55,809 bases of DNA from Candidatus Marispirochaeta associata (GCA_001749745.1 JWTM01000229.1:1-55809), one strand, 5' to 3'. Numbered from the stretch's first letter, positions 32,845-41,453 are shown. A program made the numbers and translations. The notes: a model not told the origin generated them from the letters alone.

Positions 32845-33677
32845 TGCCTCTAAAAACCAACTACCACACCCACAACGATCTCTGCGACGGCGAGGGTAGA
32901 TTGGAGGAGTATCTGGGCCAAGCCCGATCTCGAGGTTTTGCGGCCCTGGGATTCTCCAGTCACGCCCCGCTCCCCTACTCCAATGAGTGGACCCTGGAGG
33001 AGAAGGATCTTCAGCGCTACTGCGATGGGGTTCGAGCTCTTCCTTCAGATAAGGATCTGGAGGTCTACCTGGGGCTCGAGATCGATTACCTCCCGGAACG
33101 CATGGGTCCCGCCGATGCCGGCTGGGACGCTCTGGGACTCGACTACCGCATCGGATCGGTCCACTCGATTCCCGTGGACGGCCGCGATTACTCTATCGAC
33201 GGTCCGGACGAGGAGTTTCTCAAGCTCTGGAAGGAGTATTATGCCGGCGACGCCCTCGCACTCAGCGAAGCCTACTACCGTTTGATGGGCGAGATGATCG
33301 CACATGGGGGATTTCAGATCCTCGGGCACATCGATCTGGTCAAGAAGAAGAACGACACGTATAGCTACCTGGATGAGCGGGAGCCCCGCTACCGCCACGC
33401 GGTGGGAGCTGTTCTGGATCGTCTGAAGGGGAGCGGTATTATCCTGGAGATCAACTCCGGCGGCATCTTCCGGGGCGCCACCAGCGAGGTCTACCCCTCT
33501 CCCTGGATCCTGACCGAGGCCTTCGAGCGGGATCTGCCGCTGATGATCAACGCCGACGCCCACCGGCCGGAGGCGATCGACTTCCACCTGGAGGAATCCC
33601 GTACCCTGGCTCGAGAATCGGGATACCGCAAGCTCAAGGTGCTGATCGGCGGTCAGTGGCGGGACGATCCCCTCTAG
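32844..33677 (+). CDS. PHP-domain phosphatase, HisJ-like
   Basis: 277 aa. PHP-fold metal site: NYHTHNDLCDGEG (HxH), LGLEIDYLPE (Glu), GSVHSIP (His), ILGHIDLVKK (His) and INADAHRPEA (Asp-x-His). Order and length match histidinol-phosphatase of the HisJ/HisK type, which makes histidinol in the penultimate histidine step. No his genes are nearby, so a different phosphomonoester is possible. Translationally coupled to the nitroreductase gene. Confidence 0.82.
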   Translation: MPLKTNYHTHNDLCDGEGRLEEYLGQARSRGFAALGFSSHAPLPYSNEWTLEEKDLQRYCDGVRALPSDKDLEVYLGLEIDYLPERMGPADAGWDALGLDYRIGSVHSIPVDGRDYSIDGPDEEFLKLWKEYYAGDALALSEAYYRLMGEMIAHGGFQILGHIDLVKKKNDTYSYLDEREPRYRHAVGAVLDRLKGSGIILEINSGGIFRGATSEVYPSPWILTEAFERDLPLMINADAHRPEAIDFHLEESRTLARESGYRKLKVLIGGQWRDDPL

Positions 33678-33692
33678 AATTGCCGGGGATAA

Positions 33693-33721
33693 TTGCCATC
33701 GGAGCCGCAATACCCTATTCT
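33693..33721 (+). promoter_or_regulatory. Promoter of HD-GYP gene, apparently leaderless
   Basis: TTGCCA (33693-33698), 17-bp spacer, TATTCT (33716-33721), six bases, then the GTG start at 33728. Same geometry as the argJ promoter. Confidence 0.6.
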
Positions 33722-33727
33722 TAAGGG

Positions 33728-34552
33728 GTGGACCAACACTCAGGCGACTACCGCGCCGCCTATGAGCGGCGAACCGAGCAGTTCAAACGACTCCTGACTC
33801 AAGCCAAAGGATTGACCGACAATCTCCGCCGCAACTTCGAAGGCATGGTACAGCTTCTCACCGATGTGCTGACCCAGGCGGCCCCGGATCTGGGGGCGCA
33901 CGCCAAACGAACAGCCGCCCTGGCCCGCAGTACCGCCTTTGCGATGCGGCTGAATCCCGACCGTCGCAGGTTGACCTTTTATGCCGCGAGCCTTCACGAT
34001 CTGAGCCTGATAGGCCATTCCGAAGAGTGGCAAAAAGGCGAGGGGGAGGCCTGGCGCGCTCATCCGATGCGGACAGCCGAGATGATCGCAACCGTAGAGA
34101 ATCTAAAACGCCTGGCCGAGACCGTCGTCTGCCATCATGAGTCCTTCGACGGCTCAGGCTTTCCCAAGGGACTTAAGGGGCAGGAGATCCCCTTGGAGAG
34201 CCGTATCATCGCCGCCTGTTCGGCCTATGACCGGCGTCTGATCCTAAACGGCCTCGAGACGGGAGAGGCCTTCGACGGAATCGACGGCTCGCCCCGCTTC
34301 GATCCTGAGGTCTGCCGCACCCTGGGCGAGATCATTCGGGGAAACCGGGATCTGCGGAATCGCGGAGACCGTTTGCTGGCGATGGAACAGCTCTGCCCCG
34401 GGATGCTCTTGGCCGACGACCTGCTGCTTGCAAACGGGCTGATTCTCTTCCCCCGGGAGACCATGATCGACGAGGAGAGCCTGGAGCGGATTCGTTCGTT
34501 TCGCCGGATGCTTCCGGCCGACCGGATGATCCGGGTATACCAGCAACGATAA
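33728..34552 (+). CDS. HD-GYP-type phosphohydrolase
   Basis: 274 aa. HD pair H90-D91 in AASLHDLSLIG, a His in AHPMRTAEMI, then HHESFDGSGFPKGLKGQEIPLESRIIAACSAYD, the HD-GYP signature in which the GYP core reads GSGFP (residues 142-146). HD-GYP proteins hydrolyse c-di-GMP or related cyclic dinucleotides in the cytoplasm. No receiver domain is attached; the first 40 residues are helical and charged. The GTG start has no separate ribosome site (AAGGG abuts it), consistent with a leaderless messenger; the next Met is residue 40, inside the fold. It stands 50 bp after the PHP gene. Confidence 0.85.
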   Translation: MDQHSGDYRAAYERRTEQFKRLLTQAKGLTDNLRRNFEGMVQLLTDVLTQAAPDLGAHAKRTAALARSTAFAMRLNPDRRRLTFYAASLHDLSLIGHSEEWQKGEGEAWRAHPMRTAEMIATVENLKRLAETVVCHHESFDGSGFPKGLKGQEIPLESRIIAACSAYDRRLILNGLETGEAFDGIDGSPRFDPEVCRTLGEIIRGNRDLRNRGDRLLAMEQLCPGMLLADDLLLANGLILFPRETMIDEESLERIRSFRRMLPADRMIRVYQQR

Positions 34553-34565
34553 GGAATAGCGAACG

Positions 34566-35678
34566 ATGAAAGAGACCATACTCAGCTCATTTAAGGATCA
34601 CGAAGCGATCAAACGCATAGAGAAAATATATAGCGCCGCGCCGGTACGGCAGATCGATGGATCGGAGAAGTTCATAGTCTTTTCCGACCTCCACATCGGC
34701 GCTCGCCGCCGGGGGGATGATTTTAGAACCAATGCCGAGCTCTTTCTCCGGGCCATCGAGGAGTACTATTGGCCCGAGGGCTACACCCTGATCCTAAACG
34801 GCGACATCGAAGAGTTACAGAAGTTCAATATGCCCGTTATCCGGCGGCGCTGGCCCGAGGTCTTTCAGGTACTGGAACGCTTTCATCAGGCCGGAAGGTT
34901 GATCAAGATTATCGGGAATCATGATCTTGAGCTCTCCACGGGCCGCTTCGACAGCATCAATGCCGGTCTGATAGAGGCCCTGCGTCTCGAATACGAGGGG
35001 CAGTCGATCTTCCTCCTCCACGGCCATCAGGCGGCGGATATCTTTCATCGCTACAACGATTTCGTCGGATTTCTGGTCAAATACATCGCCAACCCTTTAG
35101 GGATCAAAAACCGAACCGCCGCCCACGACTCGAAACGGAAGTATACCGTCGAACGGCGGATTTATCGCTTCTCCTACCTGCACAAGATCGTATCCATCAT
35201 CGGCCATACCCATCGCCCCCTGTTCGAGGGCCTCAATAAGCGCGATTCCATCAGATTTGCCATCGAACGCATCCTGAGGGACTATCCGGAAATGGAGGAG
35301 GAGACGAAGGAAGCCGCCGGTGACGAGATTATCAAACTCAAACGGGAGATCGAGAACCTGGAGAGTAAGGAGCGAAACTCCACCGAATCGAGCTTCTATC
35401 ATAGTGCCGACATCGTATTACCGAACCTCTTTAACTCCGGCTGTGTTATCGGCAAGCGAGGCATGACCGGTATCGAGATCCGGGACGGCAAAATCGCGCT
35501 GATCCACTGGTTCGATGAATCCAAGCGGAAGCGCTACCTCAAAGGTGCGCCTTCGGAGCCCCTCCCGCAGAGTTCCTTTCATCGGCGGATCATCAAGGAG
35601 GATTACCTGGAGTACATCTTCAACCGTATCCGCCTCCTCGGCTGGGTAGAGGAACGGGAAGAGGTTCAAACTAGCTAG
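34566..35678 (+). CDS. Metallophosphoesterase
   Basis: 370 aa calcineurin-like phosphoesterase. Motifs in order: FSDLHIGARRRGDD (DxH), LNGDIEEL (GD), IIGNHDLEL (GNHD), LLHGHQAAD (GH) and IIGHTHRP (GHTH), all intact, so a two-metal active site is expected. The region after residue 240 is a charged helical insertion (EMEEETKEAAGDEIIKLKREIENLESKE) followed by a beta-stretch. No signal peptide. Substrate unknown; UDP-sugar pyrophosphatase or nuclease are both possible in the family. It follows the HD-GYP gene by 13 bp. Confidence 0.87.
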   Translation: MKETILSSFKDHEAIKRIEKIYSAAPVRQIDGSEKFIVFSDLHIGARRRGDDFRTNAELFLRAIEEYYWPEGYTLILNGDIEELQKFNMPVIRRRWPEVFQVLERFHQAGRLIKIIGNHDLELSTGRFDSINAGLIEALRLEYEGQSIFLLHGHQAADIFHRYNDFVGFLVKYIANPLGIKNRTAAHDSKRKYTVERRIYRFSYLHKIVSIIGHTHRPLFEGLNKRDSIRFAIERILRDYPEMEEETKEAAGDEIIKLKREIENLESKERNSTESSFYHSADIVLPNLFNSGCVIGKRGMTGIEIRDGKIALIHWFDESKRKRYLKGAPSEPLPQSSFHRRIIKEDYLEYIFNRIRLLGWVEEREEVQTS

Positions 35679-35723
35679 ATCCGCTTCCCTTGTCCCTTTA
35701 TCACATCTTCAGTACCATAGCTT

Positions 35724-35990
35724 ATGGAGCAGCAGAACGAGAGTCCCTTCCCCGCCCGGGTTTTAATCAAGGTCATAATGAGCGCCAAAGAGACCGCTAA
35801 GGTCAATCAGGAACGTATCACCGCCGCCGTCGAGCCGGCGGGATTCACCGCCGAGAGTTTCAGTTCCCGTTTAAGCGGAAAAGGTCGCTGGATGAGCTTG
35901 AGCTTCTTCTCCGAGATTGAATCCAGCGAGGCCTTGAGTGATTTATACGATATTCTAAGAGAGGTGCCCGGGGCACGGATGGTGCTCTAG
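35724..35990 (+). CDS. DUF493/YbeD-like protein
   Basis: 88 aa. Single ferredoxin-like alpha/beta domain: FPARVLIKVIM near the start, SSRLSGKGRWMSLSFFSEIESSEALSDLYDILREVPGARMVL at the end, where the final lYxxLxxxPxxxMvL matches the close of DUF493 proteins. The E. coli member YbeD has no settled function. Last gene of the plus-strand group; its stop overlaps that of the convergent HD gene by four bases (CTAG). Confidence 0.72.
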   Translation: MEQQNESPFPARVLIKVIMSAKETAKVNQERITAAVEPAGFTAESFSSRLSGKGRWMSLSFFSEIESSEALSDLYDILREVPGARMVL

Positions 35991-36541
35991 ACCGGGAGGA
36001 TCGCCGGTTCGCGGAACTCGAGCAACCACTCCTTAAAAGTGGGCCTGGAAAACTCGGGCAATCCGTTAAGGGCCTTCTCAACGCTCTTCTCCCGGGTCAG
36101 ACGATCCGGTTTCTTCGAATAAAAACAGTCGGCGAAACAGATCAGACGCTCCTCGATGCTGAGGGGGAGCATGTCCCGCAGGGGGAGATCCATCTTTTCG
36201 GCCTCTATAATCTGTCGGCTAACACCGGTCAGAAAATGGCGCTCGCACACCAGCGCGTGTCTGGGGTAGCCGGCTTCCTCCAGGAGTTCACGACCAATAA
36301 CCCCGTGTTGAATATAGGGAGCGGTGCCGAAGCAGCCGAGAGAGGGGAGATCGGTACCGATCATGCCGATATCGTGCAGTACCCCCGCTTCGAAGATAAA
36401 ATCCCGGTCGATCTCGTATCCGGATAGACGATCCGCCACCGCCAGGGCCTTGGCCGCTACCAGCTCGCCGTGGATGGTCATAATCCGGCGGGCCTCAGGA
36501 CTCTGGGGAGTAAGGGCATCGATCAGCGCATAGGGGTCCAT
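35987..36541 (-). CDS. HD-domain phosphohydrolase
   Basis: 184 aa. HD motif: IHGELVAAKALAVADRL, FEAGVLHDIGMIGTDLP (HD) and HGVIGRELLEEAGYPRHALVCERHFLTG. It resembles small HD hydrolases of nucleotides (YedJ/TIGR00295-like, uncharacterised). The frame is open far upstream through the HAD gene, but the ATG at 36541, 5 bp after the HAD stop, is the only start compatible with that gene; its ribosome site is poor, so coupling with HAD translation is likely. Confidence 0.82.
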   Translation of the reverse strand: MDPYALIDALTPQSPEARRIMTIHGELVAAKALAVADRLSGYEIDRDFIFEAGVLHDIGMIGTDLPSLGCFGTAPYIQHGVIGRELLEEAGYPRHALVCERHFLTGVSRQIIEAEKMDLPLRDMLPLSIEERLICFADCFYSKKPDRLTREKSVEKALNGLPEFSRPTFKEWLLEFREPAILPV

Positions 36542-36546
36542 CTGCT

Positions 36547-37401
36547 TCAGCGTTCCCGACCGATCGTGAATAACCCGGGGATACAGCGCTCGATCGCCTC
36601 GGCAACGGCGCTCTCCTGGTGGGTACGCTGGGTAACCAGGTCGGCGGCTTCGCGAATCTGCGTTTTGGCGTTGGCCACGGCCACACCGGTACCGGCCCAA
36701 CTGATCATCCCGAAATCGTTCATCGAGTCCCCGACGGCCATCGTCTGGGAGGCCCCAAGGGAGAGCGCTTGCGCCACATACTCCAGGGCGGTTCCCTTGT
36801 CGGCATCCTTCCGCAGGACCTCGAGAAAGTAGGGCTTCGAGATGAAGATATTGGCCCGGTCTCCTATCCTTCGTTTCATCTCGGCCTCCGCCCGGGGGAG
36901 GATCTCCGGATCCCCGGGGATGACAAACTTCGTCCGGGGTACGGTAAGATAAGAGGCAAAGGGCTCGACCAGTTGCCAGTGCTGACCGGTCAGGCTGCAG
37001 TCCTTCTCGGTATAGGGATTTGGACCGGAGGTAAAGATTTCGCCGTCTCCGTAATACTGCATGGTCAGGCCGAACTCCTGGACGACCTCCCAGGCCTCCA
37101 GCGCTACAGCCGGTTCCAAGGGTTTTTCGAGAATGGTAGTGCCGTCCTTGGTACTCAGAACCGTCGCACCGTTGTTGGCGATCATGAAGCCCTCTCGCCC
37201 CCACATGCCCAACTGTCTGCCGTAATCTCGCATGGAGAAGAGGGTCCGCCCGGATGCGAGAATTACCGTCACCCCGGCCTCCTCGGCGGCTTCCACCGCT
37301 TCCCGATTCAATCTGCTTATAGTCAGCTCTTCGCTCAAGAGGGTATCGTCCAGATCGAGAGCCAAGAGCCGGATAGTTTCCTTGTTTATGGTGCCGTTCA
37401 T
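36547..37401 (-). CDS. Cof-type HAD phosphatase
   Basis: 284 aa HAD-IIB hydrolase. Motif I LLALDLDDTLLSEE (nucleophile and acid Asp), motif II ILASGRTLFSM, and motif III/IV in GTALEYVAQALSLGASQTMAVGDSMNDFGMISWAGTGVAVANA. Such proteins dephosphorylate sugar phosphates, FMN or thiamine intermediates; no specific substrate is visible. The promoter on the minus strand is TTGAAG (37431-37436)-N17-TATAGT (37408-37413), six bases before the ATG; a GGAG is present but only two bases from the ATG. Confidence 0.9.
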   Translation of the reverse strand: MNGTINKETIRLLALDLDDTLLSEELTISRLNREAVEAAEEAGVTVILASGRTLFSMRDYGRQLGMWGREGFMIANNGATVLSTKDGTTILEKPLEPAVALEAWEVVQEFGLTMQYYGDGEIFTSGPNPYTEKDCSLTGQHWQLVEPFASYLTVPRTKFVIPGDPEILPRAEAEMKRRIGDRANIFISKPYFLEVLRKDADKGTALEYVAQALSLGASQTMAVGDSMNDFGMISWAGTGVAVANAKTQIREAADLVTQRTHQESAVAEAIERCIPGLFTIGRER

Positions 37402-37407
37402 AACTCC

Positions 37408-37436
37408 ACTATAGCGGTCCGATCCGGCAGCTTCAA
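37408..37436 (-). promoter_or_regulatory. Promoter of HAD gene, six bases before start codon
   Basis: TTGAAG (37431-37436), 17-bp spacer, TATAGT (37408-37413), then six bases and ATG. Third member of the group with this spacing. Confidence 0.6.
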
Positions 37437-37483
37437 GCTTCGGGGGATACCCCTAGCCGCCCGGCCTATGGTAACCTGCTCCT

Positions 37484-38176
37484 ATGCGAGAGGTACACTT
37501 CGAACTGGACTATGTAAAATACCCTGCGGGCAGCTGCCTTGCCTGTTTTGGGGATACTAAAGTGATCTGTACAGCCACGGTCGAAGACTCGGTTCCGCCC
37601 TTTCTGGAAGGCAAAGGCAGCGGCTGGGTCACCGCGGAATACGGGATGCTTCCCGGGAGCACCGGAGGCGGCCGCAAGCGCCGGGACGGGGTCAAACGGG
37701 ACGGTCGGGGAGTCGAAATCAGCCGCCTTATCGGCCGCAGCCTGCGGGCGGCGGTAAAACTGGATCGCCTCGGCGAACGGAGTATCCTCATCGACTGCGA
37801 TGTTCTGCAGGCAGACGGCGGGACCCGCACGGCGGCCATCTCCGGCGGCTGGGTAGCCCTCTACCGGGCGCTGCAGAAGCTGCACGCCGAATCCGGCGGT
37901 CCCGCGCCCGACGAGATTCTGGCGGGACAGTTGAGTGCGGTCAGCGTAGGCATCGTCGGCGGAGAGATCATCTGCGACCTCGATTACTACCATGATTCCC
38001 GGGCTGAGGTGGATCTGAATGTGGTTATGCGCGACGAGAACCTGGTCGAGATTCAGGGAACCGGCGAGAAGGGCGTCTTCGACCGTGCCAAGCTGAATCA
38101 GCTTATGGACGCAGCCGAAGAGGGAATCGCCCTTATCCGTGGGGAGCAGCGAAAGGCACTCCAGCTGGTCGGCTAG
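37484..38176 (+). CDS. rph: Ribonuclease PH
   Basis: 230 aa. RNase PH trims the 3' ends of tRNA precursors using phosphate. Seen: GSCLACFGDTKVICTATVED, GWVTAEYGMLPGSTGGGRKRRDG, EISRLIGRSLRAAVKLDRLGERSILIDCDVLQADGGTRTAAISGG (the RNase PH core), DLDYYHDSRAEVDLNVVM and IQGTGEKGVFDRAKLNQLMDAA. The usual N-terminal R-x-DGR-x-xDELRP segment (about 12 residues) is absent: the protein begins MREVHFELDYVKYPAGS and an in-frame TAA stands at 37472, 12 bp upstream. No Shine-Dalgarno site. Length otherwise close to the family's 235-260. Confidence 0.9.
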   Translation: MREVHFELDYVKYPAGSCLACFGDTKVICTATVEDSVPPFLEGKGSGWVTAEYGMLPGSTGGGRKRRDGVKRDGRGVEISRLIGRSLRAAVKLDRLGERSILIDCDVLQADGGTRTAAISGGWVALYRALQKLHAESGGPAPDEILAGQLSAVSVGIVGGEIICDLDYYHDSRAEVDLNVVMRDENLVEIQGTGEKGVFDRAKLNQLMDAAEEGIALIRGEQRKALQLVG

Positions 38177-38203
38177 AAAGCACCGAGAGCTCTTCGTTCC
38201 CGC

Positions 38204-39019
38204 TCAATAGGAGTCGAGCTGGGTCCTATAGCCCTGATTGTGGGCCACCAGCTCGCCGATCAGGGCTGTTTCGGCGGAAGAGTCAGTCCACTCATAGCGT
38301 ACGATTTCGCCTGGGATCCGGTCGCTTAGCCACCACTCGTAGCGGACCGAGTAGGATTCGCTCCCGCCTTCGGCATCCTCAACGGTGTAGGTGTCTTCGA
38401 TCAGGAAGTACTCCGCCCGGTAGGTGCCGGCCGGGACGGTAATATCCGCCAGACCGCGACTATACTCCTCGTAACCGCCCCGGTAGAAATCAGCCTCCGT
38501 CTCGTACTCATCTTGATCAGCTTTCTCCTCAACCGACTCTTCTTGCTCCGGAATCCATTCCCGAATATCGCCGGTTTCGGGATCCCGGTAGCGGAATTTC
38601 TGAAGTTTATACTCCGCACCGATCAAGGCCTCAGACAGAAAGGGCTCCTCACCCTGGGCGCTATATTTTAATAGCCACCAGGACGACCCGTCTCCGTTCC
38701 GTTTGAGAAGGGCCCGTTCAATTTGGAGAGGCTCTTCTTCATCGGTGGAACGAATATTCCAGAGGACCCCCTCTCCCTCCTCAAAACTCTCGTATCCGTA
38801 CCCGTACCCGCCGGCATAGAAGACCTGGTAGTAGATAAGGTTCGCCAGAACTGCGTCTTCCAAGGCGCCGAGGCCGATTGCATCCATTGCCGCCTGGTTG
38901 AGCCGTGCTTCGGTCTGATCCAAAATAGATGTACCGCTCGCCAAACTGTCGAAAAGGGTGGAACAAGATCCAAGTCCAACAAGAAGCAGGGCCGAAATCA
39001 GAACGCTCACTTTGCGCAT
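38204..39019 (-). CDS. Lipoprotein of unknown function
   Basis: 271 aa. Signal peptide with lipobox (LLLVGLGSC, Cys19). The mature part is acidic and Tyr/Gly/Glu-rich (YAGGYGYGYESFEEGEG, EEKADQDEYETEADFYRGGYEEYSRG) with a beta-rich end (YRAEYFLIEDTYTVED, YSVRYEWWLSDRIPGEIVRYEW). The last part resembles the outer-membrane lipoprotein carrier-like or DUF-type lipid-exposed folds, but no family motif is certain. GGAGG and a TATATT box lie upstream. Convergent with rph; the 27 bp between the stops have no hairpin. Confidence 0.75.
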   Translation of the reverse strand: MRKVSVLISALLLVGLGSCSTLFDSLASGTSILDQTEARLNQAAMDAIGLGALEDAVLANLIYYQVFYAGGYGYGYESFEEGEGVLWNIRSTDEEEPLQIERALLKRNGDGSSWWLLKYSAQGEEPFLSEALIGAEYKLQKFRYRDPETGDIREWIPEQEESVEEKADQDEYETEADFYRGGYEEYSRGLADITVPAGTYRAEYFLIEDTYTVEDAEGGSESYSVRYEWWLSDRIPGEIVRYEWTDSSAETALIGELVAHNQGYRTQLDSY

Positions 39020-39101
39020 ATACTATCCTCCATAATATATCCTGTCTGGGGAGAATATACTTAACTGTTCCACTCAGGTAAAATCAATACGAGCTTGGTA
39101 T

Positions 39102-40148
39102 CTATACCGCCCCCATCTCCAGCAGCCGGTCAACCTGATCCTTGAGGGTCTCTTGCGACGGCCGGAAGTTAAGGCCTAAGCTTTCACGGCTTTTTGAATT
39201 ATCCAGGGAGAAGCTATAACCGATATTTGTGCGCGTATAACGCCATGAAAACCCCTGAAAGGGGCCGAAGATGTACAACAACAGCTTGGGCAGCACCCCG
39301 GAAGGCAAAGGAAAGCGTTCGGGATAGCTTTTTTTGATTATTTCGGTGATCTCCAGCATACTCAATACCGGTCCGGAGACAATATGCCGACCTTCGACCT
39401 CCTCAATACGGGCCGCCGCCAGATGGGCCTCGGCCACCTCGCGCACATCGACTACTCCGAAGGAGAGGGCCGGAACGCCCGATTTATAGGCGCCTTTGAG
39501 GAACTCCATCACCATGCCGGTGGAGGTGGCGTCTGTTCTCTCCGAGAGGGTCGGTCCGAGAACGAAACTCGGATTGATAACCACCAGTTTCCAGCGCTCT
39601 TGAGCAGAAGCGATCCGCCAGGCCTCCTTCTCCGCCTCTACTTTGGAGTAGCTGTAGGGCTGATGAGCGAGTGAGGAGCTCTGGTTCCAATCCTCCTCGC
39701 TGAAGGCTTGGCGTTTTGCTCCCGGCTGCTCCGAGGCATCTCCCATGACCGAAGCGACGCTCGAGGTAAGCACCACCCGGGTAACGCTCGCCGTACGATC
39801 GACGCTCCCCAGTACATTGGCCGTACCCTTCACCGCCGGTTCTACCAGCTCGGCCTGGGGATCCTTCACCTTGAAAGGCACGAAGGGACTCGCCAGGTGG
39901 AACACCGTATCACAACCGGCAGCCGCCTCGTCGAAGGAGCCTTCCTTAAGAAGATCCGCCTCGAAGAGCTTGAGCGTGCCCGGGAGCTCCGCATCCATCC
40001 TTCGCAGGTGAGCGACTTTCTCCTCGTTCTGCAGACTACGGACCGTGCCGTGTACCTCGACCCCTTCTTCCAATAGCCGTTTAACCACCCACGAGGCGAT
40101 AAAACCGCTGGCGCCGCTTACCATTGCTTTCTCTATCTTACGTGTCAT
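39102..40148 (-). CDS. NAD-dependent epimerase/dihydroflavonol-reductase-like protein
   Basis: 348 aa extended SDR. Rossmann motif VSGASGFIASWVVKRLLEEG, VHGTVRS (NADP-like Arg), HLASPF, and the catalytic pair in PYSYSKVEAEKEAW (YxxxK). The pattern is that of dihydroflavonol-4-reductase and cinnamoyl-CoA reductase relatives, which in bacteria reduce ketones or aldehydes with NADPH. GAGG seven bases before the ATG. The 118-bp divergent gap contains a 15-bp palindrome of TetR type. Confidence 0.87.
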   Translation of the reverse strand: MTRKIEKAMVSGASGFIASWVVKRLLEEGVEVHGTVRSLQNEEKVAHLRRMDAELPGTLKLFEADLLKEGSFDEAAAGCDTVFHLASPFVPFKVKDPQAELVEPAVKGTANVLGSVDRTASVTRVVLTSSVASVMGDASEQPGAKRQAFSEEDWNQSSSLAHQPYSYSKVEAEKEAWRIASAQERWKLVVINPSFVLGPTLSERTDATSTGMVMEFLKGAYKSGVPALSFGVVDVREVAEAHLAAARIEEVEGRHIVSGPVLSMLEITEIIKKSYPERFPLPSGVLPKLLLYIFGPFQGFSWRYTRTNIGYSFSLDNSKSRESLGLNFRPSQETLKDQVDRLLEMGAV

Positions 40149-40163
40149 CCTGTATCCTCACTT

Positions 40164-40178
40164 ATGACCATTGGTCAT
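40164..40178. promoter_or_regulatory. TetR-type palindrome between reductase genes
   Basis: ATGACCATTGGTCAT is a perfect dyad with a one-base centre, of the TGACC-x(3)-GGTCA kind read by many TetR-family repressors. It lies 15 bp upstream of the reductase start. No TetR gene is in the window. Confidence 0.5.
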
Positions 40179-40266
40179 TTTGATCTAATATACCCATAGA
40201 GGAAGAAGAGTGCAAATCAAATCGATCAGACTGGCTTCCTGAGCCGATCGGCGGTATTTTCTGAAT

Positions 40267-40980
40267 ATGAAGGATCTAACAGGAAAAACCTACGCCGTAA
40301 TCGGCGCCACCTCCGGCATCGGTACGGCCGTTATCAATGAATTAGTAGATCGGGGAGCCGAGGTCTTCGCCGCCGGCAGAAATGACGCTCCCCCAGCCAC
40401 CCTGCCCGCCGTCGCGAGCTGGCACAGCTGGCGGGTAGGCGATGAGCCGCCGGAGTTTCCCTCTCCCCTGCACGGCCTCGTCTATTGTCCGGGCACCATC
40501 AATCTCAAGCCATTTAAATCCCTAAAGGATGATGATTTTACCGCAGATTTCGAGGTGAACCTGCTCGGTGCGGTTCAGATACTCCGGGCTGCTCTGCCGG
40601 CCTTGAAGAAAGCCGAGGAGTCCAGCGTCGTACTCTTCAGTACCGTAGCCGTCCAAACCGGACTGAGCTTTCACGCCTCCATCGCCGCCGCCAAAGGCGC
40701 GGTAGAGGGCTTAACCCGCAGCCTCGCCGCCGAGTTTGCTGCAGACCGGATCCGAGTCAACGCAGTTGCCCCTTCGCTGACCGATACCCCGCTGGCGGCA
40801 CGGCTGATCAGCGACGAGAAGCGCCGGGAGGCATCGGCCCAGCGCCACCCCTTGGGCCGCATAGGAAGTCCGGAGGATATCGCAGCGGCGGCCCTCTACC
40901 TCCTCGGCCCCGAATCCGGATGGATGACCGGACAGATCCTGGCGGTAGACGGCGGCATCAGTTCCGTCCGTCCCTTGTAA
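40267..40980 (+). CDS. SDR-family protein lacking the catalytic tyrosine
   Basis: 237 aa. SDR nucleotide-binding motif VIGATSGIGTAV is present, as is S125 in VVLFSTVAVQTG and K143, but the residue four before Lys is I139, not Tyr (HASIAAAKGAVEGL). The C-terminus is normal (VNAVAPSLTDTPLAARL, MTGQILAVDGG). A Ser-x4-His-Ala-Ser-Ile-Ala-Ala-Ala-Lys pattern is repeated in a bacterial SDR subgroup, so the change is probably old and not a recent mutation; it may be non-catalytic or use another proton donor. A TATTTT box lies six bases before the ATG. Confidence 0.87.
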   Translation: MKDLTGKTYAVIGATSGIGTAVINELVDRGAEVFAAGRNDAPPATLPAVASWHSWRVGDEPPEFPSPLHGLVYCPGTINLKPFKSLKDDDFTADFEVNLLGAVQILRAALPALKKAEESSVVLFSTVAVQTGLSFHASIAAAKGAVEGLTRSLAAEFAADRIRVNAVAPSLTDTPLAARLISDEKRREASAQRHPLGRIGSPEDIAAAALYLLGPESGWMTGQILAVDGGISSVRPL

Positions 40981-40988
40981 TCTCGCAA

Positions 40989-41018
40989 TTGACAGCCCGG
41001 GGCCTAATTGTCTACTAT
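40989..41018 (+). promoter_or_regulatory. tRNA-Arg promoter
   Basis: TTGACA (40989-40994), 18-bp spacer, TACTAT (41013-41018), ten bases before the tRNA. Confidence 0.8.
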
Positions 41019-41028
41019 CTTCCCACCT

Positions 41029-41102
<74 letters not shown>

Positions 41103-41110
41103 AAACGAAG

Positions 41111-41139
41111 CCGACCCGTTGGGGTCGGTTTTGTTTTAT
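41111..41139 (+). terminator. Terminator of the tRNA-Arg transcript
   Basis: CCGACCC (41111-41117) pairs with GGGTCGG (41122-41128), loop GTTG, followed by TTTTGTTTTA. It is 8 bp after the tRNA. Confidence 0.85.
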
Positions 41140-41250
41140 ATGCTATGTGTATCGAACGCATGAAATGCGTGAGAATCGTCGCCCAGCGATTCGCCGCAGG
41201 CGATATCGCAAGCCCAAGGTTTGCACAGCAAACCGCAGGGTCGGGGGTAA

Positions 41251-41285
41251 AAAAAGGATTGGTCCGCCAGGGCCGATCCTTTTTT
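41251..41285 (+). terminator. Repeat-unit terminator 1
   Basis: GGATTGG (41256-41262) pairs with CCGATCC (41273-41279) with one G-U pair, preceded by A and followed by T (six), so it can act in both directions. It begins one or two bases after the tRNA-end copy. Confidence 0.75.
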
Positions 41286-41417
41286 ATGCCTGATGTGTGC
41301 CGACACATGCAATGCGTGAGAATCGCGCAAACGGTTTGCCGAAGGCAACACCGCAAGCCCCAGCTTGCGGCAGTAAATCCGCAGGATTTACGAAAGCAAG
41401 CGCAGGGTCGGGGGTAA

Positions 41418-41453
41418 AAAAAGGATTGGTCCGCCAGGGCCGATCCTTTTTTT
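41418..41453 (+). terminator. Repeat-unit terminator 2
   Basis: Same stem as the previous repeat (GGATTGG 41423-41429 with CCGATCC 41440-41446), with seven T. A copy after copy of the tRNA end. Confidence 0.75.

Noticed and set aside
36542..37204. Upstream extension of the HD gene
   Set aside because: It runs inside the HAD gene in another frame and has frame-shifted, arginine/glycine-rich composition; the ATG at 36541 is preferred.
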